Shown here piece after piece: positions 34,848 through 43,965 of a stretch of DNA of 64,000 nt. Position 1 is the first letter of the stretch, and every line of letters starts with the position of its first letter. A program made the position numbers and the translations under genes. The notes beneath the pieces were generated by a model that had not been told where the DNA came from, did not search any database, and saw nothing but the letters and a program-made list of their open reading frames with translations. The stretch covers positions 1 through 64,000 of the forward strand of contig JAGVLK010000003.1 of NCBI GenBank assembly GCA_020049835.1, written 5' to 3'. Origin of the DNA: Candidatus Babeliales bacterium. Its GTDB lineage: Bacteria; Babelota; Babeliae; Babelales; Vermiphilaceae.

Positions 34848-36749
34848 ATGAAAAAACAGCTTTTTCAAGTACCCTTGATCATGATAAGCGTGTGTATGAC
34901 CACATCCGCTATTTTCGACCCGGTTCCGGGCGATCAACTCTGGGTCATGATTAATCAAATAGGGCTCATTAACCAAACAATTGCCGGATGTGTTATGCCG
35001 GTAACCGCAAATGATATCGACAACACCGGTGTTACTATCTCAGCACCGGGCAACTATGCATTTATTCAAGATGTGCAATATTCCCCCGTTGGCATAAATC
35101 CTGCGCCGGCGATTCATATCACTTCGAATGACGTATCACTGAGCTTGAATAACTTCACTTTATCAACCACTAATAACAATGCAGTGCTTATTTCAGTTGC
35201 CAGTGGCGTTTCTAACGTAGTAATAAAAGATGCACACTTGACCAATGGTCGCCATGGTATACAACTTGTCGGTAGTAATGCATATATCACAATTACGCAT
35301 GTTGCCGTAGATAACACCGTGCAAGAGGGTATTCTTATTGCAACGGGGGCTGACCATATTGCTTGCAATGAAGTAAGCTGTCTAGATAGCGGCTCGCATG
35401 GTATCGCTATTAATGGTACCAATACTGATATAGGTATTTTTAATAGCCTATTTGCAAACAACACCGGAGAAGGTGCATTAATCCAAGCAACCAATCTCTA
35501 TATTGCCAAAAGCTCTGCAACCGGCAACAGTATGAACGGGTTTAACATTAACACTAGTTCCAATCTGTTAATGTACCAATGTCGCGGCTCTAATAATACC
35601 GGTGATGGCATACATCTTGCTACTATAACCGGCGTAATCATGAGCGATATAATCACGAATGGTAACCAAAGCGCAGGAATTTCATGCGATACACTCACAA
35701 GCTTACGATTGAGCAATGTCAACTCGGACAGCGACATCACGGGTATCAAATGTGCAGACAACACCAGTCTGACGTTGGAAAATGTTATTATCTCACGTGC
35801 TGTTAATAATGGCATAATCACTAACGGTACCAGCGAAACAGAAAGTATATACAAAAATATTACCATCTACACTCCAGGTACCAATGGTATTAATTTTTTT
35901 GATGCAAACTCACAGATGGTCATTGAAAATGCAAATATATTTGCACCTCTAGGAGTATCGCCTACTGATGGTTTCGGAATCGAATTCGCGTTTGATACCC
36001 ACTCTGCAATAATGCGTGATATCACCATTATTAATCCGGAAAACAGTGGTATTCACTTTGATGTATTTACTGCATGTACTGATATCAACATAGATGATAC
36101 CTTTGTAAGCCTTGCAGCCGATGGCATCTTATGCGAAGCAGGCACAGAGCGCATTCAGATAACAGATTCACAATTTATTAACAATGCGCGTCAAGGGATC
36201 TCCTTTGTTACGTCATCAACCGGTATTACCATTCAAAATGCTGTATGTATGGCAAATCAAGATCGCGGAATTAATATCGATACCTTTGACGTGACCCTTT
36301 TTGATGCAGTCGAGGTAAGTAATTGCTTCCTGATTAGCAATATTAATGATGGTCTAACTCTTGCAGGATGTACTTCTGGATCTATTACTGAAAATACGGT
36401 TATTAATAATGCGACCGATCCACTTGTTGCCGCTAATGGAATGACGATTGGCACCTCCGTTGTCGGAAGCTTTTTTACCTATGTTGGCTTTAATGACTTT
36501 ATCTTTAATAATGAACCTGTCTTTACGCATTATAATTTACAAACTCATGGAAGTACTCTATTCCCCGGCAAATTTGATATTGGTATAGCAGGTAACTTTA
36601 CTTTCTGCGATACATATGCATGTAACTATGATACTTCTGTAGGAAATGATCCAAGTCGCTTCAATGCTGCAGAGTTTGACGTAATATCGGGATGGAATGG
36701 TGGCACCCACGCTGGAGCACATTGGCAAAATGTAAGCTGTCAGTCCTAG
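34848..36749 (+). CDS. Exported right-handed beta-helix protein (paralogue 2)
   Basis: A signal peptide (FQVPLIMISVCMTTSA) follows an AACAAGGAAA site. The N-terminal block VPGDQLWVMINQIGLINQTI matches paralogue 1 (VPGDQIWVMVNELGRTNQAI). The body has the same kind of beta-helix coils (SNVVIKDAHLTNGRHGIQL; SNLLMYQCRGSNNTGDGIHL). Lengths are 633 and 617 residues. Both end in a similar TxxxHWxN..HWQN-type tail (ASHWENL; GAHWQNV). Transcription ends at 36771-36808. The pair is probably one operon. Confidence 0.85.
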   Translation: MKKQLFQVPLIMISVCMTTSAIFDPVPGDQLWVMINQIGLINQTIAGCVMPVTANDIDNTGVTISAPGNYAFIQDVQYSPVGINPAPAIHITSNDVSLSLNNFTLSTTNNNAVLISVASGVSNVVIKDAHLTNGRHGIQLVGSNAYITITHVAVDNTVQEGILIATGADHIACNEVSCLDSGSHGIAINGTNTDIGIFNSLFANNTGEGALIQATNLYIAKSSATGNSMNGFNINTSSNLLMYQCRGSNNTGDGIHLATITGVIMSDIITNGNQSAGISCDTLTSLRLSNVNSDSDITGIKCADNTSLTLENVIISRAVNNGIITNGTSETESIYKNITIYTPGTNGINFFDANSQMVIENANIFAPLGVSPTDGFGIEFAFDTHSAIMRDITIINPENSGIHFDVFTACTDINIDDTFVSLAADGILCEAGTERIQITDSQFINNARQGISFVTSSTGITIQNAVCMANQDRGINIDTFDVTLFDAVEVSNCFLISNINDGLTLAGCTSGSITENTVINNATDPLVAANGMTIGTSVVGSFFTYVGFNDFIFNNEPVFTHYNLQTHGSTLFPGKFDIGIAGNFTFCDTYACNYDTSVGNDPSRFNAAEFDVISGWNGGTHAGAHWQNVSCQS

Positions 36750-36770
36750 ACATAATATATTTTTATTAAT

Positions 36771-36808
36771 AAAACCCCGTTTTGGTGTCTGCCAAAGCGG
36801 GGTTTTTA
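36771..36808 (+). terminator. Intrinsic terminator of the beta-helix pair
   Basis: The stem AAAACCCCGTTTTGG pairs with CCAAAGCGGGGTTTT around TGTCTG, with a T run after it. Confidence 0.88.
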
Positions 36809-36955
36809 TTTTAAATACGGCATTTGCAAGCGTAAAAGCCTACAATTTAATCTCAAACTATACAAATACTTGCTCCTGATAAATAATTTCTGTTAGAATA
36901 TAAATGACTTAAAAAAGTATAGTTTTACCATCTTATTTTAAATGGAGAGTTTTTC

Positions 36956-38101
36956 ATGAAACGATATACCTTACGTACAGCATTGCTATCGTTAGCACTT
37001 GCTGCATCACACCAAACGGCATTAAGTTACCGCATAACCTATAATAGCGGCCCGGATGATGCCAAAAGCAACATTAACCTCTTTGTGTTTACTGATGCCA
37101 AAGATTATGCAAAATTGGTAAAAGAGGAAAAGGCTACTAATACCGCTCAAAAAATATTGAATGTCATGATGACCGCACAAGGATACATCGTCGAAGATTG
37201 TGCACCTGAATTTGCCCCGGAAGATTATGTTCTTGATGAGATTGGCGACATAATCATCGGGTGGGTATTTGGATTTGTTAAACGTATCGAACAGGAAATC
37301 GCCACTATTCAGGATCACAGACAACAAAAAGTCGGTGACGTGATGAGTTGGACACCACCTCAAGACAAACTTGACCCTCAAGGATGGGTTTATGCCGTAT
37401 TTATTGTTGCAAAAAATGATGAAAAAGGCAAAGGACAGGTTATTGCTAACTTGCGTATAAAACCGCACGCTGAATTTGGTATTAACGTAAAGTATACTCC
37501 AAGCACAACACGTAAGAATGGCAAAGGTGGTATTTATAAATTGACCTTTGAACCTGCAAAACCTACCGATGATGCTGATGATGCAGCATATATATTAAAT
37601 AAAGACTCATTATTGCGTTTCCATGGCCTTGAACTTGGTACATCTACGCAAGCATCTAATATAGAAGCTTCATTATGCGATTGGAGCATGGAGGCAAATG
37701 CAGCAGCAAAGAAAGCCTATGCAGGCTTTACCAGACTTTATTATGACACAACGGCAAAAGAGTATCAAGTTATGAGTTATAGCACAACGTCCAGCCCCGG
37801 GGTTACATCGACTTTAACGTTTGTATGCTATCCAATGAAAACCTTTATCACGAAAAACTTTGAAGATGCTTGGCCGGCTTGGCAAAAAGGGTTATCACAA
37901 GCAATCACGGTACAATCTAAAGCGCCACCTTTGAATAAAAATATCAATAGTACCTTTAATAACCTTACAACTGAACAGATGCGCGCACAAGTATCTATTA
38001 TTGGTACGTATGGTGGTGGTCAAGAGACACCAAATACCCTACAAACTGCACGTAAGGCAGTACTTGAAAAGAACAATAACCAAACTAAAATCTGTCAGTA
38101 A
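36956..38101 (+). CDS. Exported protein of unknown function
   Basis: The 381-residue protein has a signal peptide (LRTALLSLALAASHQTALS) and GGAGAG before its ATG. The mature chain is mixed alpha/beta, Lys/Asp/Thr-rich, with no membrane segment and no motif I recognise. Sequence such as YAVFIVAKNDEKGKGQVIANL and GGIYKLTFEPAKPTDD suggests a beta-sandwich-like region. It is monocistronic, ending at the bidirectional hairpin 38123-38156 that also ends glk. Confidence 0.7.
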   Translation: MKRYTLRTALLSLALAASHQTALSYRITYNSGPDDAKSNINLFVFTDAKDYAKLVKEEKATNTAQKILNVMMTAQGYIVEDCAPEFAPEDYVLDEIGDIIIGWVFGFVKRIEQEIATIQDHRQQKVGDVMSWTPPQDKLDPQGWVYAVFIVAKNDEKGKGQVIANLRIKPHAEFGINVKYTPSTTRKNGKGGIYKLTFEPAKPTDDADDAAYILNKDSLLRFHGLELGTSTQASNIEASLCDWSMEANAAAKKAYAGFTRLYYDTTAKEYQVMSYSTTSSPGVTSTLTFVCYPMKTFITKNFEDAWPAWQKGLSQAITVQSKAPPLNKNINSTFNNLTTEQMRAQVSIIGTYGGGQETPNTLQTARKAVLEKNNNQTKICQ

Positions 38102-38122
38102 CATTCAGATACAGGTAAGTTT

Positions 38123-38156
38123 AAAAACGAGGTTGGCTCACGCCGACCTCGTTTTT
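38123..38156. terminator. Bidirectional terminator between convergent genes
   Basis: AAAAACGAGGTTGGC (38123-38137) pairs with GCCGACCTCGTTTTT (38142-38156) around TCAC. A and T runs on both sides allow termination of the gene ending at 38101 and of glk. Confidence 0.9.
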
Positions 38157-38157
38157 G

Positions 38158-39216
38158 TTACATCAATTCAACGCGCATGTATTCAAGCGCTCCATACAAA
38201 CTTACATTATAATCGGTAATCACCCAAACCGGGATATCACGTAGCAACTGTGCATGTTTATCTGATGCGCCAAATAATTGTAAAAAGCGTGCATCTTTAA
38301 ACAGATCCGCATTATGCGCAGCAATACCTCCTACAATATACAATCCACCGAGCGCTACGGTTGCTAATGCCCAATTTTTGGCACAACGCGCATAATATTC
38401 GGTGTACAATGTACAAGTATCTTTTGCACGTTGATCGCGCACGCGACTTGCAAAAATCTCATCCGGGTGTGGTCCATTGCTTGCTGCCAGCATTGCATCT
38501 TGCGATGCATAGGTTCTTGTTGCACCTAAAAATCCATAGAGCATGCCAACCCCTCTGCCGGCAATGATCTCTTCCCAGGATACCGGTGCTATTGTTGCAT
38601 GCTGTTGTTGCACATAGGTAACAAGATCGATATCAAGCTTGTTTTGTGCTGCAAAATCCATATGCCCCGCTTCAGATGGCACTGATACATAACGTCCTAA
38701 TGCCGGCACCCAATGCAGTATCGATGCACCCAAACCGGTGCCCGCACCTAGTAATGCACGATTACCATGTTGATCAACTTTGCCTTTTTGTACTTGTACG
38801 CGATTTTCGGGAGCAATAAGATCAATACCATAACCGATAACCTCAAAATCGTTAACCAAGGTAATACTTGTTAATCCAGCTATACGCAGAAGCTCGTCCG
38901 CATCTACGGTGAGCTGGGCATTGGTTAAAACGGCACGTCGCGCCGGTGGCATTATTGCTGCGGCAACTGCAAAACAGGCATGCTTAACCGTTATACCGTA
39001 GTGCTCTTGTACATAGCGTAATAAATATGCAACTAATGCGGTAAAATCATTTACTGTAGACGTTTTAACATGCAACGACCGCATCAGCGTACCGGCGGTG
39101 CTACCAATTTGACCGATACCAAAGTTACTGTTAGTACCACCAATGTCACCCACTAAATAATAAGGTTGATCATCTTTTGACGCAGCCGCATATGTATGCT
39201 CAACAAAATTAATCAT
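38158..39216 (-). CDS. glk: Glucokinase
   Basis: The ATP and sugar motifs of the Glk (ROK-related hexokinase) family are present: LVGDIGGTNSNFG (phosphate 1), FAVAAAI, TLVNDFEVIGYG with the catalytic Asp, GAGTGLGAS (phosphate 2) and PSEAGHMDF. The ATG at 39216 follows GGGAGATATGAC. The enzyme makes glucose 6-phosphate from glucose and ATP in the cytoplasm and so feeds the pgi-zwf-gnd operon. Length ~352 residues is normal. Confidence 0.93.
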   Translation of the reverse strand: MINFVEHTYAAASKDDQPYYLVGDIGGTNSNFGIGQIGSTAGTLMRSLHVKTSTVNDFTALVAYLLRYVQEHYGITVKHACFAVAAAIMPPARRAVLTNAQLTVDADELLRIAGLTSITLVNDFEVIGYGIDLIAPENRVQVQKGKVDQHGNRALLGAGTGLGASILHWVPALGRYVSVPSEAGHMDFAAQNKLDIDLVTYVQQQHATIAPVSWEEIIAGRGVGMLYGFLGATRTYASQDAMLAASNGPHPDEIFASRVRDQRAKDTCTLYTEYYARCAKNWALATVALGGLYIVGGIAAHNADLFKDARFLQLFGASDKHAQLLRDIPVWVITDYNVSLYGALEYMRVELM

Positions 39217-39310
39217 GTCATATCTCCCATAGAACCATTGCCTTTTTTTATTCATTTTAACTATAGTAAAGCGACACTACAACCATACCTTTTTAGCGTA
39301 AAGGCAGGCT

Positions 39311-40351
39311 ATGAAAAATATAGACAATGGAAAAAATACAACTTCTTCTATAGTGCGGCCAACAACGCAGATGATACTTATCTGTATCAGCTTAAGTATT
39401 ATCGCATACACTGCATATATAAAAATAAACCAGTATAACATCTATGATCCGGAAAAGCCTATTATACAGGTAACGCCGGAAATTTACGCCAAACTTGGTG
39501 CAACACCTGAGCTGGTGACCGTAGGATTACGCATCAATCAATTTAAAAAATTTAATATGATCACGAGTAAATTTGAGTTTAATGGCATTATTTGGTTCGA
39601 ATTTAATCAATACGCAGTCGATCTTGAATCGCTTGGTAAATTTGTGTTTGAAGAAGGCGTTATCGATTATAAATCAAGCCCGGATGTACATATTAAGGAA
39701 GACAGAATCATGGTACGCTATAATATCAGCGCTACCGTAAGCAGTCCATTTAACTACGTTCATTTTCCTTTTGATAATCATCGGCTCAACATTATTGTTG
39801 CTAATTACTTTGTCTCGCCAAGCACGGTAATTTTCCAAACAACTGATCCTAATTTTATTGTTGATCAAAATCCCAAAGAGCATGGCTGGCAACTGTTTAA
39901 TAAAACAGTATCAGCCGGGTTTGAAAAATCTGAACTTGATCCACATGATCCTACAAAAACAGCTTTTTATCCGCTGGCAATATTTTCACTTGATTATACA
40001 CAATATGGCATTCGATATTTGCTTTCCATTATGTTGCCATTGCTTTTGTTGTTTTATCTTTCTCTGTTTAGTTTTTCGCGCCCATCAGAAGAGGAGCTTG
40101 ATTTGAGTTTGGGCGGCGTTACCGGTATTCTCGGTTACCGTTTTGTCATTGAAAGCTTTTCGCCTAACCCAGGATATTTTATTCTTGCAGATTATCTATT
40201 TTTTCTTTTTTTGGGAGCTTCGGCTGCCATATTTATATTTAACGTGTTTGATAAATACGTACCAGCACTGGGAAGAAAAAGAAGATTTATTGCATTACTC
40301 CTCATTCATACCATTGTTGCCGGAAGCTGCGTGTACCTCTTTTTAAGCTAA
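39311..40351 (+). CDS. Pentameric ligand-gated ion channel homologue (Cys-loop/GLIC type)
   Basis: The 346-residue protein has a signal anchor at ~20-38, then an extracellular beta-sandwich (VTVGLRINQFKKFNMITSKF; NGIIWFEFN; HFPFDNHRLNIIVAN, aligning with the FPxDxxxL region of pLGICs), and four membrane segments: M1 ~233-255 with the conserved Pro, M2 ~264-283 preceded by SEEELDLSLGG, M3 ~289-312, M4 ~323-345. There is a short M3-M4 loop as in GLIC. As in other prokaryotic members there is no Cys loop. It should form a ligand- or proton-gated channel. Next gene starts 10 nt downstream. Confidence 0.85.
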   Translation: MKNIDNGKNTTSSIVRPTTQMILICISLSIIAYTAYIKINQYNIYDPEKPIIQVTPEIYAKLGATPELVTVGLRINQFKKFNMITSKFEFNGIIWFEFNQYAVDLESLGKFVFEEGVIDYKSSPDVHIKEDRIMVRYNISATVSSPFNYVHFPFDNHRLNIIVANYFVSPSTVIFQTTDPNFIVDQNPKEHGWQLFNKTVSAGFEKSELDPHDPTKTAFYPLAIFSLDYTQYGIRYLLSIMLPLLLLFYLSLFSFSRPSEEELDLSLGGVTGILGYRFVIESFSPNPGYFILADYLFFLFLGASAAIFIFNVFDKYVPALGRKRRFIALLLIHTIVAGSCVYLFLS

Positions 40352-40361
40352 GGATATAAAT

Positions 40362-42638
40362 ATGTATAGATATATTTTAGTATGGATCATTATACAACCG
40401 TTATACGCAGATCTTTGTTGCATCACCATTCCCGTCATGGAACAGTATGCAACCACCATTCAAGAATTCCCGCAAGTAGCTATAACTAATATCAATAATC
40501 CTAACTATCGCAGCTACTATCAGCAGATACAACCGGGATGGTTTCGTCGTTTAATAAATCGTTTTTCTGCCAATACCAACGGCATGTGGAATAGTTATAG
40601 TTTTAAAGATCTGCTAAAACAAACGGTTCGCGAACGCGAACAGCAAAATCTTGCCGGTAGACCGGTTGCAAAGATTGCAATTGATCAACCGATTAAACTA
40701 TATGTTGTCGGTGATATTCATGGAGATTTTCATTCATTTGCGCGCATCATCAAAGCATGGCATAACCATGGCGTACTTAATGAGCAGTTTGTACTCACCC
40801 AACCGCATAGTTATATCGTGATCAATGGTGATCTTATCGATCGCGGCGCACATTCACTTGAATGCATATATCTTGCATTAATCCTCATGAATAACAATCC
40901 TAATCGCGTCTTTTATCTACGCGGCAAGCATGAAGACCATGAATTTTGGCTCGATTATGGGTTAAAAGTAGAGCTTAAAGAACGATTGCATCATTTTTTA
41001 TCTTCCGATGCAGAAGCAAATGAAATTCCTCTAAATGCACTCATACGACGTTTTTTTAACACATTGCCACTTGCACTCTATGTTGCACTTAAAAGTGATC
41101 CGCTCAACCTTATACGCATATCGCATACACCACGCTCTAATACACAACTGTATGAAGAGCGATTTGATGACTTTTTTGAACAAAATCTTGATGCGCCAAT
41201 ATCATATTACGATGTGCAAAAAGTTGACGTGACGCCAAAAAATCCGACCGTGAAAGCGATTGTTACTACCGAAGATTGGTTTCATGGCCATACAGCGTAC
41301 AATGGATTAGGGCATATGATGCAAGATAAAGGCTCAACAGCGTGGTCAGTTGTATCTTCGCCGGATTTGTTGTACCAACGTTATTATAACTTTTCTTTAG
41401 ATGCATATGCTATATTGAATATTACTATTCCTCTATCTACAAGCACGATAGAAGTATGGAATCATCGTCTGCAGAGCACACATCCGTTTGCACAAGATGG
41501 CATATTTAATCTAATAAGTGGATTACCGGTAACGAAAGATTTTAATGGACAAACGCAACAACCGGATATTGTATTTGGTTCCACTATGGGTCTCGATCGT
41601 GGACTTGCAACTATTATACGCCCCATAAAGGTCGGTTTGGACATCGCCGTGCAAGAGCAAAATAAGCAGCATGGCATCGACGGTCACCTGTTGCGTGCAT
41701 TTATTTATAATGATGATTATCAACCACAATTTTCGCGTCAAAATGTAGAGCGTTTATTGCATACGGATAATACATCACTTATTGTGCTTCCTTCCGGTGG
41801 CGCTAATCTCAATGCATACATGGATTTAATAAAAGATCATACGGTGTCGGTATTCTTTCCGGTTACGGGAAATAGTGATTTACGTGATGCAACACTTACA
41901 TCGCTGGTGCACCTGCGCCCTACGTATGCCAATGAAGTTCATGCGCTTATGCATTATCTGTATAATGATCGTAATGCACGTCGCTTTTTGATCATATATC
42001 AAGACGATGACTATGGTATCATGGCGCGTGATGCAGCTCAAGAATTTTTTAAGCTGTACAATATTACCGATACGCTCATTATTCCCTTGGCGATCGATCA
42101 AACAAATTTTAAGCAAGAGCTGAAAAAAATACGCAATAAAGGTATCGACGCGGTTGGCTTATTTGCCACCTCTCATTTAAGTCGTGAATTTTTGCGCAAG
42201 AAAGGCATAGATCATCTTGCCGGTAAAAAAATATTCTGCCCTTCTTTTGCCGCTGATCCTAAACTGCAACAGTTTATGAATCTGCATGGACTCAAAGCAT
42301 ATTTTGCAAGTCCCGTGCCAAACCCGCAAACCAGCACCGTTGAAATTGTCGCAGAATATCGTAAGCTCATGAAGACTACACAACGCCCGTATAATGTATT
42401 TTCACTTGAAGGATATATCGCAACATCAGTGTTAATTGATGCGATGAAACATGTGCCGCTGCCTATTACCGGAGATGCGCTCATTAACCGATTGGAACAG
42501 TATAAAAATTATGATGTTAAAGGTTTTAAACTCACCTTCGATGCATCTACGCGCAATCTGTTGCCGTATCTATGGATCAACACGGGAGATAAAAAAGATT
42601 GGGTTATGAAAACCATAAGTGAATTGGCCAAACGTTAA
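40362..42638 (+). CDS. Exported fusion: PPP-type metallophosphatase plus type-1 periplasmic binding domain
   Basis: The 758-residue protein has a short signal peptide (MYRYILVWIIIQPLYA). Residues ~110-350 carry PPP phosphatase motifs: GDIHGD (117-122), GDLIDRG (156-162), RGKHE (187-191, normally RGNHE), then SH and GHT at the other metal-ligand positions. From residue ~404 a type-1 periplasmic binding domain (leucine-binding-protein type) begins: FGSTMGLDRGLATIIRPIKV, GLDIAVQEQNKQHGIDG, YNDDYQP, FLIIYQDDDYGIMARDA, EGYIATSVLIDAM. The Asn-to-Lys change at residue 189 may cripple catalysis. It follows the ion channel gene by 10 nt with AAGGATA as RBS. Confidence 0.88.
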   Translation: MYRYILVWIIIQPLYADLCCITIPVMEQYATTIQEFPQVAITNINNPNYRSYYQQIQPGWFRRLINRFSANTNGMWNSYSFKDLLKQTVREREQQNLAGRPVAKIAIDQPIKLYVVGDIHGDFHSFARIIKAWHNHGVLNEQFVLTQPHSYIVINGDLIDRGAHSLECIYLALILMNNNPNRVFYLRGKHEDHEFWLDYGLKVELKERLHHFLSSDAEANEIPLNALIRRFFNTLPLALYVALKSDPLNLIRISHTPRSNTQLYEERFDDFFEQNLDAPISYYDVQKVDVTPKNPTVKAIVTTEDWFHGHTAYNGLGHMMQDKGSTAWSVVSSPDLLYQRYYNFSLDAYAILNITIPLSTSTIEVWNHRLQSTHPFAQDGIFNLISGLPVTKDFNGQTQQPDIVFGSTMGLDRGLATIIRPIKVGLDIAVQEQNKQHGIDGHLLRAFIYNDDYQPQFSRQNVERLLHTDNTSLIVLPSGGANLNAYMDLIKDHTVSVFFPVTGNSDLRDATLTSLVHLRPTYANEVHALMHYLYNDRNARRFLIIYQDDDYGIMARDAAQEFFKLYNITDTLIIPLAIDQTNFKQELKKIRNKGIDAVGLFATSHLSREFLRKKGIDHLAGKKIFCPSFAADPKLQQFMNLHGLKAYFASPVPNPQTSTVEIVAEYRKLMKTTQRPYNVFSLEGYIATSVLIDAMKHVPLPITGDALINRLEQYKNYDVKGFKLTFDASTRNLLPYLWINTGDKKDWVMKTISELAKR

Positions 42639-42671
42639 TAATATTTTTTTTTTTATTTTAAGGAGATGTCG

Positions 42672-43172
42672 ATGAAAAACACCTATTGCAAAACATTCTG
42701 TTTACTTGCAGGCACTACATTATTTACCGGATGCCTCACAACGTCGGTTGAACAAGCACCAAAAGAACAAGAAGTCGCAGCTGCTCCAACAGCTCACGCA
42801 CAACCGGATGCTGTTGAATCTAATATGGCCGTTGGTGGTGCCGTTCATCATGGTGTAGTAGCGCTTGGCAGCGAAGCACAATTTGCAACCGCTATTGCAC
42901 ATGGTAATGTCGTTGTTGATGTATTTGCTACCTGGTGTGGCCCGTGCAAAAGATTAGCTCCAATATTAGAATCGCTTGCCGCTGATTATGGTACAAACGT
43001 ACAGTTTATTAAGATTGATGCCGATCGCTTCCCTTCAATAGCACAACAACAAGGTGTCAGTGGCTATCCAACATTACTCTTCTTTAAAGATGGCAAAAAG
43101 ATTCACAGCAAAGTTGGCGGTGATTCCAAAGCTGGGCTTAAACAACTAATTGATAGCGCATTCGGATTATAA
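42672..43172 (+). CDS. Thioredoxin-domain lipoprotein
   Basis: The ATG at 42672 has AAGGAG at good spacing; an ATG at 42666 touches the RBS. The N-terminal signal ends in LFTGC with Cys21 as probable lipid site. A Pro/Ala/Gln/Glu-rich linker leads to a thioredoxin domain with WCGPCK (88-93), VQFIKIDADRFPSIAQQ and VSGYPTLLFFKDGKK including the cis-Pro. It is a membrane-anchored periplasmic thiol-disulfide protein. It lies 33 nt after the phosphatase/binding fusion, probably the third gene of that operon, and ends at 43181-43203. Confidence 0.92.
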   Translation: MKNTYCKTFCLLAGTTLFTGCLTTSVEQAPKEQEVAAAPTAHAQPDAVESNMAVGGAVHHGVVALGSEAQFATAIAHGNVVVDVFATWCGPCKRLAPILESLAADYGTNVQFIKIDADRFPSIAQQQGVSGYPTLLFFKDGKKIHSKVGGDSKAGLKQLIDSAFGL

Positions 43173-43180
43173 TTTTAATA

Positions 43181-43210
43181 GGGAGATTCGCCATGAATCT
43201 CCCTTCATTT
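43181..43210. terminator. Terminator after the thioredoxin lipoprotein gene
   Basis: GGGAGATTC (43181-43189) pairs with GAATCTCCC (43195-43203), followed by TTCATTTT on the plus strand; the minus side is also T-rich, so it may end the convergent gene at 43210. Confidence 0.72.
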
Positions 43211-43965
43211 TATCCACATCCATTAACTGCTTTATCTATAAGTGGATATAAACCTAAAACGGTACCTGCAATCATACTAAAAATTGCCAACCCATCACTT
43301 ATTAATTTACTTCTTCGTTCACCATTACGTTCATTTTCTAACCTCGTTCGTTCTTCTTGCCATCGCTCCGTATCTACTGCTCTTTGCTGACGTTCATCTT
43401 CCCAACGTAAGCGATTATGCATATCAACGTTAGTAAGAACTTTTAATTGCCTATCCTGCCCTTCTATTAACTGTTCCAATTTTTTTACGTAGCTCGGATC
43501 TGATTTGCTACTGGAACCATCAGAATCATCGTCACTTGATGAATGCTGTATCCCAATAGAGCTTGTCAATATGGCAGTAGCCATTTGCGGCTGCACTTTT
43601 GGTAAATGAGTTTCTACATCATTATCAAAATCTGCTTTTAGACGAGCACTGTCAATAGGTTTTATGGGCACTATTTTATCTAAATGATCTTTGTACCGCG
43701 CAGACAGCTGTGATGCAATTGAGCTGTTACTGTGAACTCGACCGACTGTCCCAAGATTTAATATGGTATGCTGCGGGGGCGAATCCGGAAAAGTAACTAC
43801 CGGCATTATTTCCCTGGGTGAAGAATCTTTATGCACCAGGGAGCCAACAGGTGACCCGTTCGTACTGATTACCGTTGAACCAGTGCTACTTGATGCTGCA
43901 AACGAACTGCATGTATATAATAAAAAGCATAAACAAATATAGACATATAACATGATTAACCTCAT
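43210..43965 (-). CDS. Exported Ser-rich coiled-coil membrane protein
   Basis: The 251-residue protein has a signal peptide (LYVYICLCFLLYTCSSFA), a Ser/Thr/Pro-rich stretch with an acidic run (SSSDDDSDGSSSKSD), then a predicted coiled coil (~155-215, EDERQQRAVDTERWQEERTR) and one C-terminal hydrophobic segment (LAIFSMIAGTVLGLYPL). Its ATG overlaps the stop of the upstream gene by 4 nt. The upstream protein has the same order of parts, suggesting a working pair. Function unknown. Confidence 0.7.
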   Translation of the reverse strand: MRLIMLYVYICLCFLLYTCSSFAASSSTGSTVISTNGSPVGSLVHKDSSPREIMPVVTFPDSPPQHTILNLGTVGRVHSNSSIASQLSARYKDHLDKIVPIKPIDSARLKADFDNDVETHLPKVQPQMATAILTSSIGIQHSSSDDDSDGSSSKSDPSYVKKLEQLIEGQDRQLKVLTNVDMHNRLRWEDERQQRAVDTERWQEERTRLENERNGERRSKLISDGLAIFSMIAGTVLGLYPLIDKAVNGCG

